NCBI GenBank assembly: GCA_021234155.1
Contig: JAJEKV010000001.1
Coordinates: forward strand, 30,208,177 to 30,272,176
Origin: Isoetes taiwanensis
Taxonomy: Eukaryota > Streptophyta > Lycopodiopsida > Isoetales > Isoetaceae
Reading direction: 5' to 3'
DNA length: 64,000 bases
Positions 12,001-22,163 of this stretch are shown piece after piece. The translations under genes and the position numbers were made by a program. Numbering within the stretch: position 1 is the stretch's first letter; every line of letters starts with the position of its first letter. A model generated the notes under the pieces. The model worked only from the letters and a program-made list of their open reading frames with translations, was not told the DNA's origin and made no database searches.

Positions 12001-13790
12001 GTGTTAAGCATTGTCAAATATGTAGGAAGGGCTTCTTGGTAATCATGTCACCCACTAAGCAGACAAGGTAGTCATCCAGGAAGACAAGCAGCTCTCTCCC
12101 TCAACTCCTTGATCTGATCATAAAAGCCTTGAAGATGAGTGCGGAAGGTAATCCCGGGGTTGCCGGCATTTCTCAACAGGCTTCAAAAAGCGAGAATGTT
12201 TTCCTCAGCCCAACTTTCTAGTGATTTGAACATCTCCCTCTTCTCTCGGGGGCAAACTATGTGTAAGTGGGATCACTTATCTTGAGGGGGTTTCGGACCA
12301 ATCCTTGAGACCCGAAAAGAATTCAGACCAATTTAGGCATAATAATGAGCTGAAGGCCAATGATTATTACCCTTGAAAATGCATCATAGGAGATATATGT
12401 TGTTACAACTTACTTGCCCTGTGGGGTTCCAAGTGGAAATCGCCGCCATGACTTCAGCCCCCTGCATGATCTACGCCCGGTTGAACATCTTTGCTTGGTT
12501 TTGCTTCAAGTGCATGCCAACCAAACACACCGAAGAAACATCGCCTTGTGAACGGCCTTGTTGATCCATAAGAGAGCGCAAGGGATCGTAAAAGCGACTA
12601 CTACCGCCATTATGTCCGAGCACGACTTGAAACTTTAGAATTATGTGATAAAACTGAAAAAAATAATCCAAGATCCACTTTAGCATTCAAGATCAACATA
12701 ACAAACAATCTTTGACATATAGCGACTAGCATCTAGCATGAAAGCCGATTACAAGGAAATCACCACGCCGCATGCATGGCATGGCATAACATGACATGCA
12801 TGCAATGACTCCACACAATCCAATAGCTGCGCTTTTGGTAACATATACTCATTGGAAAGGCTGCCGCAGAATCACTAATCATGTTGATTACCTAAGTCAG
12901 CAGATTAAGCAACAACCGCTTTTGAAGTCGGGCGTGAATCTATGCGGACATCTCCCCTTAAAAGGAAAAGCTTGGGACTACAAACATTGTATGAAAAATC
13001 AAGAAACCCGGAAAGATGTTAGAGTTTAAAGCATTGCAGCATCTATGCATAGTAAAGGCTACGAGAATCCTCAACATCTATGCCATCGACATCGAGAATC
13101 CTCAAGCCGCTTTCGACCCGGATCAATATCTTTGATCATTGGAAAATCTTGTCCCAATTAACAAAATCCTCCAAACGCTTGTGGGACAATTTCCTAGAAT
13201 ATATTACTTTGTTTAACCCTAATAATTACAAAGCTTTCTTGGAAAGTAATAGGAAATGTACCTCTTAGATTCGGGCGCTGAGTCTAACGCGATATGCTTT
13301 CGGCACAAAGGTGTTTACGTCTTTGTAATGCATTGCATAGGCTGCGACTTCACCTCCACACCGGACCTCCATTGTAAGACAAAAGGAAGGAACTTTGCCG
13401 AATTTATTGACATGTTTCTTTTGTTTTAAAGACCACCAAAGAAATTGCTTTGGGATGATCCAATGCCGCCGGACTTTCAAGCTGCGTTTCTCACATAAAA
13501 CTTGGTATCCAAAACTAAAAGCAGTCCAAAACTTCGGATGAGTCGGACATTGGCTATGGAAGGAAGAAAGTAGAATCCTTCTCTTGGCTATGGCGGATCG
13601 GGATCCAAACTTAGGTTAGCCGGTATGCCAAAGGCGGCCCGGGCAAATGAGGGATGACCTAACATTTACTGACTTCTGGCCGGGTTTTTAGCGCTTTTTT
13701 GGCATATTCTAGGTATATGCTAGCATATACCATGAATATACCAAAAACCCACATAAACAAGGGATTGCCCCCCTAGGGGCAACCCAAAAA
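9056..13790. mobile_element. 4.7-kb block inserted in TE-A, carrying a host gene fragment
   Basis: TE-A and TE-B have similar sequence just after pol and again from ~13791 (AGAATAGG...). What lies between has no counterpart in TE-B. Direct repeats TTAGAAT at 9049-9055 and 13791-13797 flank it and could be a 7-bp target duplication. Near each end is a hairpin: CACGGAGGG-TTG-CCCTCCGTG at 9081-9101, and a 10-bp stem with one bulge at 13761-13785. I found no terminal inverted repeats and no clear Helitron CTRR end. The block holds an acyl-ACP desaturase pseudogene. The rest (9100-11078 and 12270-13760) shows no recognisable gene; short open stretches at 12471-12686 and 13265-13480 (minus) match nothing I know. 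Confidence 0.45.
11079..12265 (-). pseudogene. Plastid stearoyl/acyl-ACP desaturase pseudogene fragment
   Basis: Plant acyl-ACP desaturases are soluble plastid di-iron enzymes that put the first double bond into stearoyl-ACP. The minus strand encodes much of such a protein in order: FKSLESWAEENIL (~12190-12240), KELRERAACLP (~12090), [16 protein letters not shown] (~11985), the iron-ligand motif EENRHGD (~11905), a GT-AG intron (11645-11818), [15 protein letters not shown], the second iron-ligand motif DEKRHE (~11490), [13 protein letters not shown], and the C-terminal FSWIFNR before a TAA at 11079. Frameshifts occur near 12077, 12027 and 11268. The transit peptide and first exon are absent. 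Because the intron is kept, this is a genomic copy, not a processed one. It lies inside the block inserted in TE-A. Confidence 0.9.
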
Positions 13791-13797
13791 TTAGAAT

Positions 13798-14640
13798 AGG
13801 TTGGATTAGATTTCACTTTGTCTTAAATTTAGAACTAATGTTTTCATTAAGTTTATATTTGCAGATTAGCCAGTATGAAGGATGAGCCATCAAATAGCTT
13901 CAAAACAGGGATTTTTATTAATTGCCAAGTGTCATTTGCAGGAGCATCCTTTTTCCATTTTCATTCATCTGTCTCATTGTGGTCATGCCCTCCATTCAGC
14001 CATGCTCTTTCATTTTTTTTCCCCAAATGTGCACTCTGCAAATTCAGCTTCACCATCATAGCAGAGTTGCAAGGATCAAGTTTAACTTGTTTGTATGTTT
14101 CCATGACAGGTGCATCCTTTCTCCATCTTTATTCATCTGCCATAAGTGGTCCTGCTATCCATTTAAACTCCTTATTCTTGTTCTCATTCCCAAAAGAAAG
14201 CACTCTGCAATTCAGCTTCACCATCATAGCAGAGTTGCATTTTTAAGGATCAGGGAGGCACACATTTTCTTGTTTTGGCGAGATCTCAACTTTTGCACAT
14301 TCACTTCACCCTCTCACACCCCATTTCCATCACCATCTTACCATATTCATACTCATTCTTACCTTTTCTTTTCACACATTTTCTTGTTTTGGTGAGATTC
14401 CCACATTTACACACTCATTTCATCTCATACACTCCATTTCCATTACCATCTTACTATATTCACAACTCATTCTCACCTTTGTCATTCACTCACATCCTCT
14501 CACTACCATATTCACCACTATTTCATCAACACTTGCACTTTATACCCTCTTTCTTCCATAATTCTCACTTAGACACTTTGGGACAAAATTGAAGACCCCT
14601 TATGGCTGAGGGGACCAGCCATTTTCTTGTTTTGGCGAGA
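13798..14640 (+). other. TE-A 3' untranslated region with tandem repeats
   Basis: This is pyrimidine-rich and largely non-coding; open frames here look like chance products of composition. It contains a duplicated segment (GCACTCTGCAAATTCAGC near 14031 and a close copy near 14200, each followed by CACCATCATAGCAGAGTTGC). It also has three copies of a 21-mer with core CTTGTTTTGG and end YGAGAT, at 14264-14284, 14378-14398 and 14621-14641, the last running into the LTR start. The purine-rich palindrome GGCTGAGGGGACCAGCC is at 14604-14620. Confidence 0.7.
14604..14620 (+). other. Polypurine-type palindrome before the TE-A 3' LTR
   Basis: GGCTGAGGGGACCAGCC can fold with a GGCTG/CAGCC stem around AGGGGAC. 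The same 17-mer precedes the 3' LTR of TE-B (30845-30861). Close versions precede family C LTRs (18467-18482, and 21449-21464 on the minus strand). It is the only purine tract near the LTR, yet 20 bases separate it from the LTR start, whereas a plus-strand primer normally abuts the LTR. Confidence 0.55.
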
Positions 14641-16554
14641 TGTTGCCCCCAAAGGGCAACATACTAATTGATTGGTTTATTTGTTGAAGTTAGAAAGGCT
14701 AAGTCAAAGGAAGACTTGGTAGTCAACATTGGTATGAAGGTCAAAGGATATTTATCTTCAAGGTCAACTCCCCTAAGGAATACTTCATTTGAGGTCAAAG
14801 CTAGTCAAAGAGGTGCTGGGTTAAAGAAGATTGGAAGATGCTTTTTGAAGATTGGAAGTTAGAGTTTGGAAGATCCCATGGTATTTGGTTCCATCCCTTA
14901 ACCATTTTTTGCCTACCCCCATACCATATTCTCACCTTCTTTTTTGAATTTCCCCTAGTCATTTTCCCCTACATTCATATTCTTCCTTGCTCACCTTTTG
15001 CAAATCATATTTTGCCTTGCCTAAGTCTTTTCTTAATACATTTTATTTCCCCCATGGGATGTCATACCTATTTCATATCTCCTTGCCTTATTTTCATTCC
15101 CCACATATCACACCTTTGCAAATGCCCTTTGCCTAATTCTTTTTTTACAATCCCTTATACCTCCTTGCTTCATTTACCATTGTGCCCTAAGTACCTATGC
15201 CACCCAAATATTCCCCATGGAATATTCCAGTTATGGTATCTACCTAGAATATTCCCCAAGAGATTAGGGTTACCATAGACCCAAATGAGTAGAAGCTTCA
15301 TAATTATTTTTGGGTACCTTGGGAACCATGGCCTAGCTTCTCAAAATTGATAAATACAGCATATTCTCAGTTTATACCCCAAAAAATACGGCCATCGTAT
15401 CGCGAAATTCCTGGAAAAATACCCTCGAAGAACCCTAATTCTGGAAATCTGCTCGAATCACGCCAGAATGGAATCATTAAGCTCTGAAAACTATCTATTT
15501 CTGTATTCCCGCCCTTAAGCATCCTATCAAGCCTAAATTTAAGCACTAAGATGTTGGAACCGTTAAACCTAAACATATATACTGGGAAAACAATGACAGA
15601 AGATTTTTGAAGGCCCAGACGCATCAAACCTCGACATTGATACATGTTGAGCATGATCTCAAGACGTTCTTGAAGTCTCTGAGTGTTCCACAGTCTAATC
15701 TGAGAAGATTGGACTGATATTATTGATTTGATCCTATTTATTGACCTTCTAAGCTATTTTGATGATTGATCTATGTTCCTAAGATTCTTATTCACCTTGT
15801 ATTACCTTCATATCAATGAAAATTGACTGCCAAGTATTCAAAAAGTCGACTGTCATGATCCTTTAGTATTTTTGCATCACAAACATTTTTACAGTAAAGA
15901 ATTCCTCTATTTTTTCTTGCATATGACCATCTGCACTTCATCTCCCATCTTATTTGCACCTGTGTGCACAAAAATTTCGAAAAAATCCCATTCCAAACTC
16001 AAGTTACCATTTTTTGCATTCTGTATGATACAAATTTAGACTGATATCCACAAAACAGTGCCAAAAAAATAGTTTTAGTGATTCAAACCATGATTTGACA
16101 GCATGCACCTTACCTTTGAGGTCTATATTGCATCTTAGTTTTGGAATTTCTTCAAATTTCAACATACAACTTAAGTTACAAAACTCTGAGCTCTGTTTTT
16201 AGTTTTGACTGATATTGACCAAAATTTGACCCAACTTTGAGATCGAATATCTCACAAATTAAAACTCAGACTTGGTCAAGATCTCTACCCTTGCTTGCCT
16301 ACAACTTTTCTGAACAAGTCACAGTCATCTGACCTTGGAAATCAATCTGTCTATGAGATCTGCATCGATTTGAGTAAGGGGTCCAAATTCCAGAATTGGG
16401 AAAGGTATGAAAACTCTGTAACTGAGCTTTTTCTTTGGAAAATTCTTGTGTAGATTGATCACCTTAAGTGATCTGGAGGTTCTAACCCCAACTTGAGCGA
16501 AAACTCAAGTTGGCTTCTTGTGTTTGACTCTCTAAGCCAGGTTGGGGGTCAACA
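14641..16554 (+). repeat. 3' LTR of TE-A
   Basis: A 1914-bp LTR. It starts with the hairpin TGTTGCCC-5 nt-GGGCAACA and ends GGGTCAACA. The 3' half matches the 5' LTR remnant (484-1536). A TATA-like CATATATACTGG is at ~15573-15584. The U5 hairpin is at 16457-16473 and the TGGAGGTTCTA 11-mer at 16474-16484. It is followed directly by the middle of another A-type LTR; GTAGT (16555-16559) would be the right target-site copy. Confidence 0.9.
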
Positions 16555-18409
16555 GTAGTCAACATTGTTGTGGAGGTCAAACAACATCAATCTTCAAAGG
16601 TCAACACAAATATTCAAGGTCAACTCCCATGGAAGATACTCCATTTGAGGTCAAAGGTAGTCAAAGGATGCTTTATGAGATTCTGGGTTGAGAAGATTGG
16701 AAGATGCTTTTTTGAAGATTGGAAGACAAAGTTTGGAAGACCCCAGGGTATTTGATTCCACCTCCTAGCCATTTCTTATCCATATTCTTACCCCCATTTT
16801 GAAATTTTCCTAGTCATATTTCCCTTATACCTATATCCCCCCTTGCTCACCTTTTTGCCAATCACACCATGCTTTGCCTAAATCCCTTTTTCTTAATGCC
16901 TTTTGCCTCTCCCAAAAGATGATCTTCCCATTTCATATTCTTTTTCTCATTTTTATTCCCCATGTCACGCCCTTGCAAATGCCCCTAGTCTAATTCTTGT
17001 TTGTAATTTCTTATACCCCTTTTGCTTCACCCACCATTGTGCCTTAAGTATCCATGTTACCCATATACCCCATGGAATATTCCAAGCATGGTATCTAGAC
17101 CTAGCATATTCCCAAGAAATTAGGGTTGCCATTGCCTCAAATGATCTAAACTTCTCAACTATTTTATGGGGCACCTTTTAAACCATAGCCTAGCCTTTCA
17201 AAATTTCGAAATACAACATATTCCGAGTTTATACTCCAAAAAATACGGCTACCTTATCGCGAGATTTCTGGAAAAATATAGTTGAACAACCCTAAACCTG
17301 GAAACTTGCTCGAATCACGCCGGAATTGGATTCTTAAGCTATAAAAACTACCTATTCTTGGATTCCCGCTCATAAGCATCTCATTAAGCCTAAAATTAGG
17401 TCCTAAGATGCCGAAATCATCAAATCTAAACCTATATACCGGGGAAACAATGACAGAAGTTTTTTGAAGGCCCAGACGCATCAAACCTCAACATTGATAC
17501 ATGCTGAGCATGATCTGAAGACGTTTATGAAGTATCTGAGCATTCCACTGTTAGATTTGAGAAAATTGGACTGATTATCCTACTACGATATTATTACATG
17601 ACCTTTTGAGATCTTTTGATGATTGATGTATGTTCTTATGATCTACATCTATCTTGTACTACCTTCATATCAATGAAAATTGTCTGCCAAGTGCCAAAAA
17701 GTTTGACTGTCACATTGTTTTAGCATTCTAGCCATGAAAACATTTTTACAGTAAGATATCCTACAACCTTTTCTTGCATATGACCAGTTGCCCCTCATTT
17801 CCAATCATATTTGCACCTGTGTGCACAAAAAGTTTGAGAAAAAACTACTCCAAACTCAAGTTATCATTTTTTGCATTCTGTCTGATACAATTTTAGACTG
17901 TTATCCACAAACAGTGCCAAAAAAATAGTTTTAGTGATTCAAAATAAGATTTGATTGCATGCCCCACACCTTTAAGACCTATACTTCATCTCAATTTTGG
18001 AATTTCTCAAAAATTCTCTCTGCAACTCAAGTTACAAAATTCTGAGATCTGTCTGTGGCTTTGACTGGTATTGACCAAAAATTGACTCGACTTTGAGATC
18101 GAATATCTTGCAAACTAGAACTCAGACTTGGTCAAGATCTTTTCCCTTGCAGGCCTGTAACTTTTCTACACAAGTTACAATCATTTGACTTTGAAAATCA
18201 ATCTATCTATAAGAGCTACATCGATTTGAGTAAAGGCTCCTTATTCTCAAATTGGGAAAGGTATGAGTACTTGATATCTGAGTTTTTTCTTTAAAAAATT
18301 CTTGTGTAGACTGATCACCTTAAGTGATCTGGAGGTTCTAACCCCAACTTGAGCATAAATTCAAGTTGGCTTCTTGTGTTTGACTCTCTAGCCAGGTTGA
18401 GGGTCAACA
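16555..18409 (+). repeat. Older A-type LTR, 5' end displaced by the TE-A insertion
   Basis: The start (GTAGTCAACATTG) aligns with base ~79 of the TE-A 3' LTR, and similarity then runs to the end, GGGTCAACA at 18401-18409. Divergence from the TE-A LTRs is clearly greater than between TE-A's own LTRs. It keeps the U5 hairpin (18313-18329) and the TGGAGGTTCTA 11-mer (18330-18340). I infer that this is the target into which TE-A inserted; the missing ~78 bases should lie left of the window. Confidence 0.75.
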
Positions 18410-18503
18410 CATCCTCATATTGGCAATTAGCTGGAGCCCTATCATGATTATCAAGCAGCAAAAGAGGGCTGGGAGACCAGCCTATCTTTTTAGTTCGACA
18501 TAA
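18410..18503 (+). other. 3' internal end of a family C element with purine palindrome
   Basis: This 94-bp stretch matches the reverse complement of 21428-21530, the internal sequence that precedes the 3' LTR of TE-C. It includes TTGGCAATTAG, GATTATCAAGCA and the purine palindrome GGCTGGGAGACCAGCC (18467-18482). It lies 21 bases before a family C LTR start. It is the right edge of a second, plus-oriented family C element; the A-type LTR at 16555-18409 lies in its internal region. Confidence 0.7.
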
Positions 18504-19052
18504 TGCTGCCATGCTATGACAACATGGAAGAACAAGGCACAATTTTCATGCTTATCCTCACACTTTGATCTAAACTTAGAGACACAAGAAGGATTCATGC
18601 TTGCACACTTTGAAGACTTGAAGAGCAAGGCAAGGACATTTGACTAAGGTCACACAAACAAGGCATAAAGGAAATCAAGCAAAGTTTGAAGAATTGAAGA
18701 CCCCTTGAAGAGTTCTTGGTATGTGATGCTTTCATTTGAGTTCTTGGCATGATTATACCCTTTAATTCCCATCCCACATCCTCCTTACCCTTTGCCATAA
18801 AGAATGCCCATAAGATCTCTATTTCCATGCCTACATTTCATTTCCAAAGTCAAGTATGGCCTTGAAGATTTTTTCTAGTCAAAATTTTCCCTTACATGTC
18901 ATTCACATTCCACACACCCACCATACCATTTCCATACCATTCTAAGCACAAACTTCACTTGACTTGGTGAAACATGTGGTCAAAAGGTCAACTCCCTCTT
19001 CCCATAAGTCAAAAGAGGAGGGAAGGTGTAAAAATTCCTAAGTGAAACACCC
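18504..19052 (+). repeat. Family C LTR, 5' 549 bp, truncated
   Basis: It starts TGCTGCC-7 nt-GACAACA, a partly decayed form of the family C LTR-start hairpin. It follows the solo C LTR (34988 onward) through CACACTTTGA and GAAGACTTGAAGAGCAAG to about base 549. It is then cut by the minus-oriented C LTR beginning at 19053. Confidence 0.75.
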
Positions 19053-21427
19053 TGTTGAAGGTGTTCCTGGCAAAACCTTCAACCTCAGTGGTTAAGAACC
19101 TCCACGTTGCTTAAGGCAACCAATCTGAGTGCAAAAATTCTGGGGATAATGCTTAAGATATCATCTAACACAGCTTTCCCTAAAGGATAAAAAGTCTGTC
19201 TCAGGGAAAAGCTTGCCAAATGCACACCCTAACTGCCTGTCACAGAGTATGAACAGCAGGTAAATTTGGAAATGCTAGATGTTTGGATGCACCCTTTTTG
19301 CTTTTCTATGTAGTATCAATGCCTACAATGACTATGCAAATGAACTGACGAAGGTGAGCAGAATAAAAGTATGGAGTTGCTATTACAGATCAATGGCCCT
19401 GTGGTGCAGGCTTAAACTTCTACCAATGATTCAAGCAAACATTTTGATTACCATGAACTTATACTATAAATGCTTATATGCAATGCTTCCAATTTTTTAT
19501 TTTCTCGAAGTAAGATGCAAAGGCTAAGCAATGTGTAGGAATGATGTCTGTCACAAAATCAATAGGAAGCACTCATAAATTTGTCAACAAGGCTCGGATT
19601 TTCATTCAACTCAGGATCACACAGGCAAATAGCACAGATTTGTCAATAATTCATGCGAAAATATCATGTTTGGAAGGCAGAATCAAGCTCCAGATGTATG
19701 AACCGGTCCTTCTTTAAGGTCTGAGTCTTGGGCACGGGATGGAAAAGGTATACAATCAAGTAAACAACACAAATTTGTCAATAATTCATGCGAAATATCA
19801 TGTTTGGAAGGCAGAATCAAGCTCCAGATGTATGAACCGGTCCTTCTTTAAGGTAATCGATCCGTCTTTCACCTCAAAGCCCTCGAAAAACTTATGAGAA
19901 CAAAACCCCCTTTTAAAATTCCCTTGTTTAGCCAAACAAAACCCCCTTTTTAAATTCCCTTGTTTAGCCCCATTCTTGGCCAATCCGGACTAATATTTTG
20001 TTTTTTAGCTTATGTGATGAATTCTTGGTGTCATACAGGACAATCCGACAGCTCAGGGTCATGATTGGGTGGTTGTTTTAAGCTAATTTGCCGAATCTTG
20101 GCATTTCCAGAGATTAGGGTTCTTGGTAAATTTTTCGAAATATCCCACAGGCCAAATTCATATGGGAAGACCAGGGTATATAACAACAAAGAAAATCAAT
20201 ATTATTAATAAATAACGTGTTATATCCACGTGGGCCTCGGTACCTCCACCGCCCCACACGCCCGGATATACCATGTGGCAGGGGGTGATTGGCTAAGGAC
20301 TCTAGGCTTGGGGGGGTGTAGATAGGAAACATTTTTTTGCAATATAAGGTCAGGCACGATTCCCAAGAAGTCATATTTGAGGGCCCAAAAACGAGTTTTT
20401 TGAATTTCTTTTTTGCAAAAAGGATCTTTTTTTATGCTCTCAAGGATGGTGGAATCTTTTTTGCAAAAAAGCTTTTTTAATTTTTTTGCTTTGAAAAGAG
20501 GTATAAGAATGGTGATGTGGCATGTAGGCATGATAAGTTGGCAATGTAAGGATGACATGGCAAGTAGGAGTGATGGGGTGTCAAGCAACTTGGTTAAGAA
20601 TATTTTTATAGTCAAAACATGAGAAGATGTGGAGATGATGTGTATGACATGTGGATGATGATGTGGAGGTGTAGGTGATGATGTGGCAAGATAATATGTC
20701 ACCCTTATGAACTTATACACTTTAAATTGAGAATTTTTGCAAAGGATGGAATTCCAAAGGGGTGACACGTGTATGATGTGACATGGCAATGAAGATGACA
20801 TGTATGGTGACGTGTCCTTTTTTGAATGATGCCATAGGTCAATTTAAGTACCAATGCACATAATTTGCATTTTCTAGGCAAATTTTGACTCTTAATTGCT
20901 TCCCTTAGGAATTTCTAGGGAGAGGAATTTGACCTTTGACCATGTGTATGACCAAGTCAAGGGGAGGTTTGTGCTTCAATGAGATGGTGATGGTATGGTA
21001 TAAGTGTGTGTGGAATGTGGATGACATGTAAAGGATAGGTTTTGACTAGAAAAAATCTTCTAGGCCAATTTGCCTTAGGAGATGAAATGTAGGCATGGAG
21101 CTTGGGTTCTCATGGGCATATTTCATGGTAAGGGGTGTGGAAGGTTTAAGATGGGAATCAAGGAATGTAGTTATGCCAATAACTCAAATAGTAGCATCAG
21201 ATACCAAGAATTCTTCAAGGGGTCTTCAACCCTTCAACATTTGCTTGAATCACCTTCCATGACTTGCTTGTGTGACCTTTGTCAAATGTCCTCACCTTGG
21301 TCTTCGAGTCTTCTTATCAAAGTGTGCAAAGATGCATTCTCCTTGTATATCTATGTTCAAATCAAAGTGTGAGCATGAGAATATGAAAACGTGTCTTGCT
21401 CTTCCATGCTGCCATAGCATGGCAGCA
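19053..21427 (-). repeat. 3' LTR of TE-C (minus strand)
   Basis: 2375 bp. The plus strand reads TGTTGAAGG at 19053 and ends GGCAGCA at 21427, so on the minus strand the LTR starts TGCTGCC-7 nt-GGCAGCA and ends CCTTCAACA. A G-box CACGTG at 20227-20232 lies near the expected promoter. The U5-side hairpin and 11-mer appear near 19095-19125 with small changes. The stretch ~19290-20100 holds an 82-83-bp direct duplication and looks unlike the other C LTRs. The flanking five bases CACCC (19048-19052) do not match those right of the 5' LTR (GAAAT). Confidence 0.85.
19638..19854. repeat. 82/83-bp direct duplication inside a C LTR
   Basis: Copies at 19638-19720 and 19773-19854 are identical apart from one A in an A-run (GCGAAAATATC versus GCGAAATATC). 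The spacer is 52 bp. Neither copy is in the C LTRs at 34988 or 41164, so the duplication, or the sequence that carries it, is private to this LTR. Confidence 0.85.
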
Positions 21428-22158
21428 TTATGCCAAACTAAAAGAACAGGCTGGTCCCCTAGCCTCTTGTTTGTTGCTTGATAATCAGAATATAATTCCA
21501 ACTAATTGCCAATGTGAAGGTATGTTTGGCAATTCAATGAACCTGCAATGGGTTGAAGACAGATGGTGGTGGTAGATTTCTGTATGATGTGCACGGAAGT
21601 GATTTGCAAATGAACCTACATGACAAGTGTGATCATTAGTAAAGCATGTGAGCTGCTGGATGGACATGTGACAGCAGTTTAATGGATTTGGTGGAAGAGA
21701 ATGAGGAGTTGAAGTGTTTATGTGGATCACAAGCAACTCTTGTGCGGATGAGTATGGAATGTATGTCTCATGGTGCATTTTTATGTGACAAAAGATTTGT
21801 TAGCACAAATGAGTTGCTGCTGTGGTAGGAATGGCAGCAGCCATAGATACGAGGATGAATGTGGAGAAGCGAATGAGTATGGGATGAATGACTGCAAATC
21901 CAGATGCCCATGCATGGAATTCAGAGATTGAGCAATATTAGTACTTGATTTGAATCCTAAATGAATTGACACCTGCACAAATCTTCTATTCTTGCATTAG
22001 TAGTGTAAATCTCGAATTCAAAAGACTAATTTATGCAAATAATAAAATTTGAAAACAAATGCTTCAAACCTAGTACTCCTGAATTGTTTTTTGTCTTCCT
22101 CTTCTTCTTCCCCTTTTTTTTCTTTTCTTTTCTTTTTGCTTTTGCAATATCAGTCAAA
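21428..22158 (-). other. TE-C 3' internal region, left of the TE-B insertion
   Basis: Non-coding internal sequence of TE-C that continues across TE-B to 33316. On the minus strand the purine palindrome GGCTAGGGGACCAGCC (21449-21464) ends 21 bases before the LTR start. The end at 22100-22140 is rich in TTC/TTTTC runs. No convincing ORF. Confidence 0.65.
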
Positions 22159-22163
22159 CAAAG

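Larger units (their letters stand above)
484..16554 (+). mobile_element. TE-A: nested, decayed Ty3/gypsy LTR retrotransposon
   Basis: Order on the plus strand: partial 5' LTR, primer-binding site, gag with zinc knuckles, aspartic protease, plant-type RNase H, reverse transcriptase, degenerate gypsy RNase H, integrase, 3' untranslated region, 3' LTR. Two insertions inflate it: a solo LTR at 3711-5777 and a 4.7-kb block at 9056-13790. Coding is broken by a frameshift near 3600-3660 and by in-frame TAG codons at 5886 and 8265. The element is inserted into an older copy of the same LTR, whose remainder follows from 16555. Its left target-site copy is outside the window. Confidence 0.85.

Noticed and set aside
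9056-13790. Helitron explanation for the inserted block
   Set aside because: Hairpins near the ends suggested it, but neither orientation gives a 5' TC with a 3' CTRR at the right distance from the hairpin, and the TTAGAAT repeats would not fit A/T-site insertion.
13875-14592. Secreted or membrane proteins suggested by overlapping hydrophobic frames
   Set aside because: The region is pyrimidine-rich 3' UTR of TE-A, so all frames give Ser/Phe/His/Leu-rich products; tandem repeats explain the rest.
20220-20801. 193-codon minus frame in the TE-C 3' LTR
   Set aside because: It lies in the U3/R part of an LTR, overlaps the G-box and has no recognisable domain. A copy in the 5' LTR is broken.
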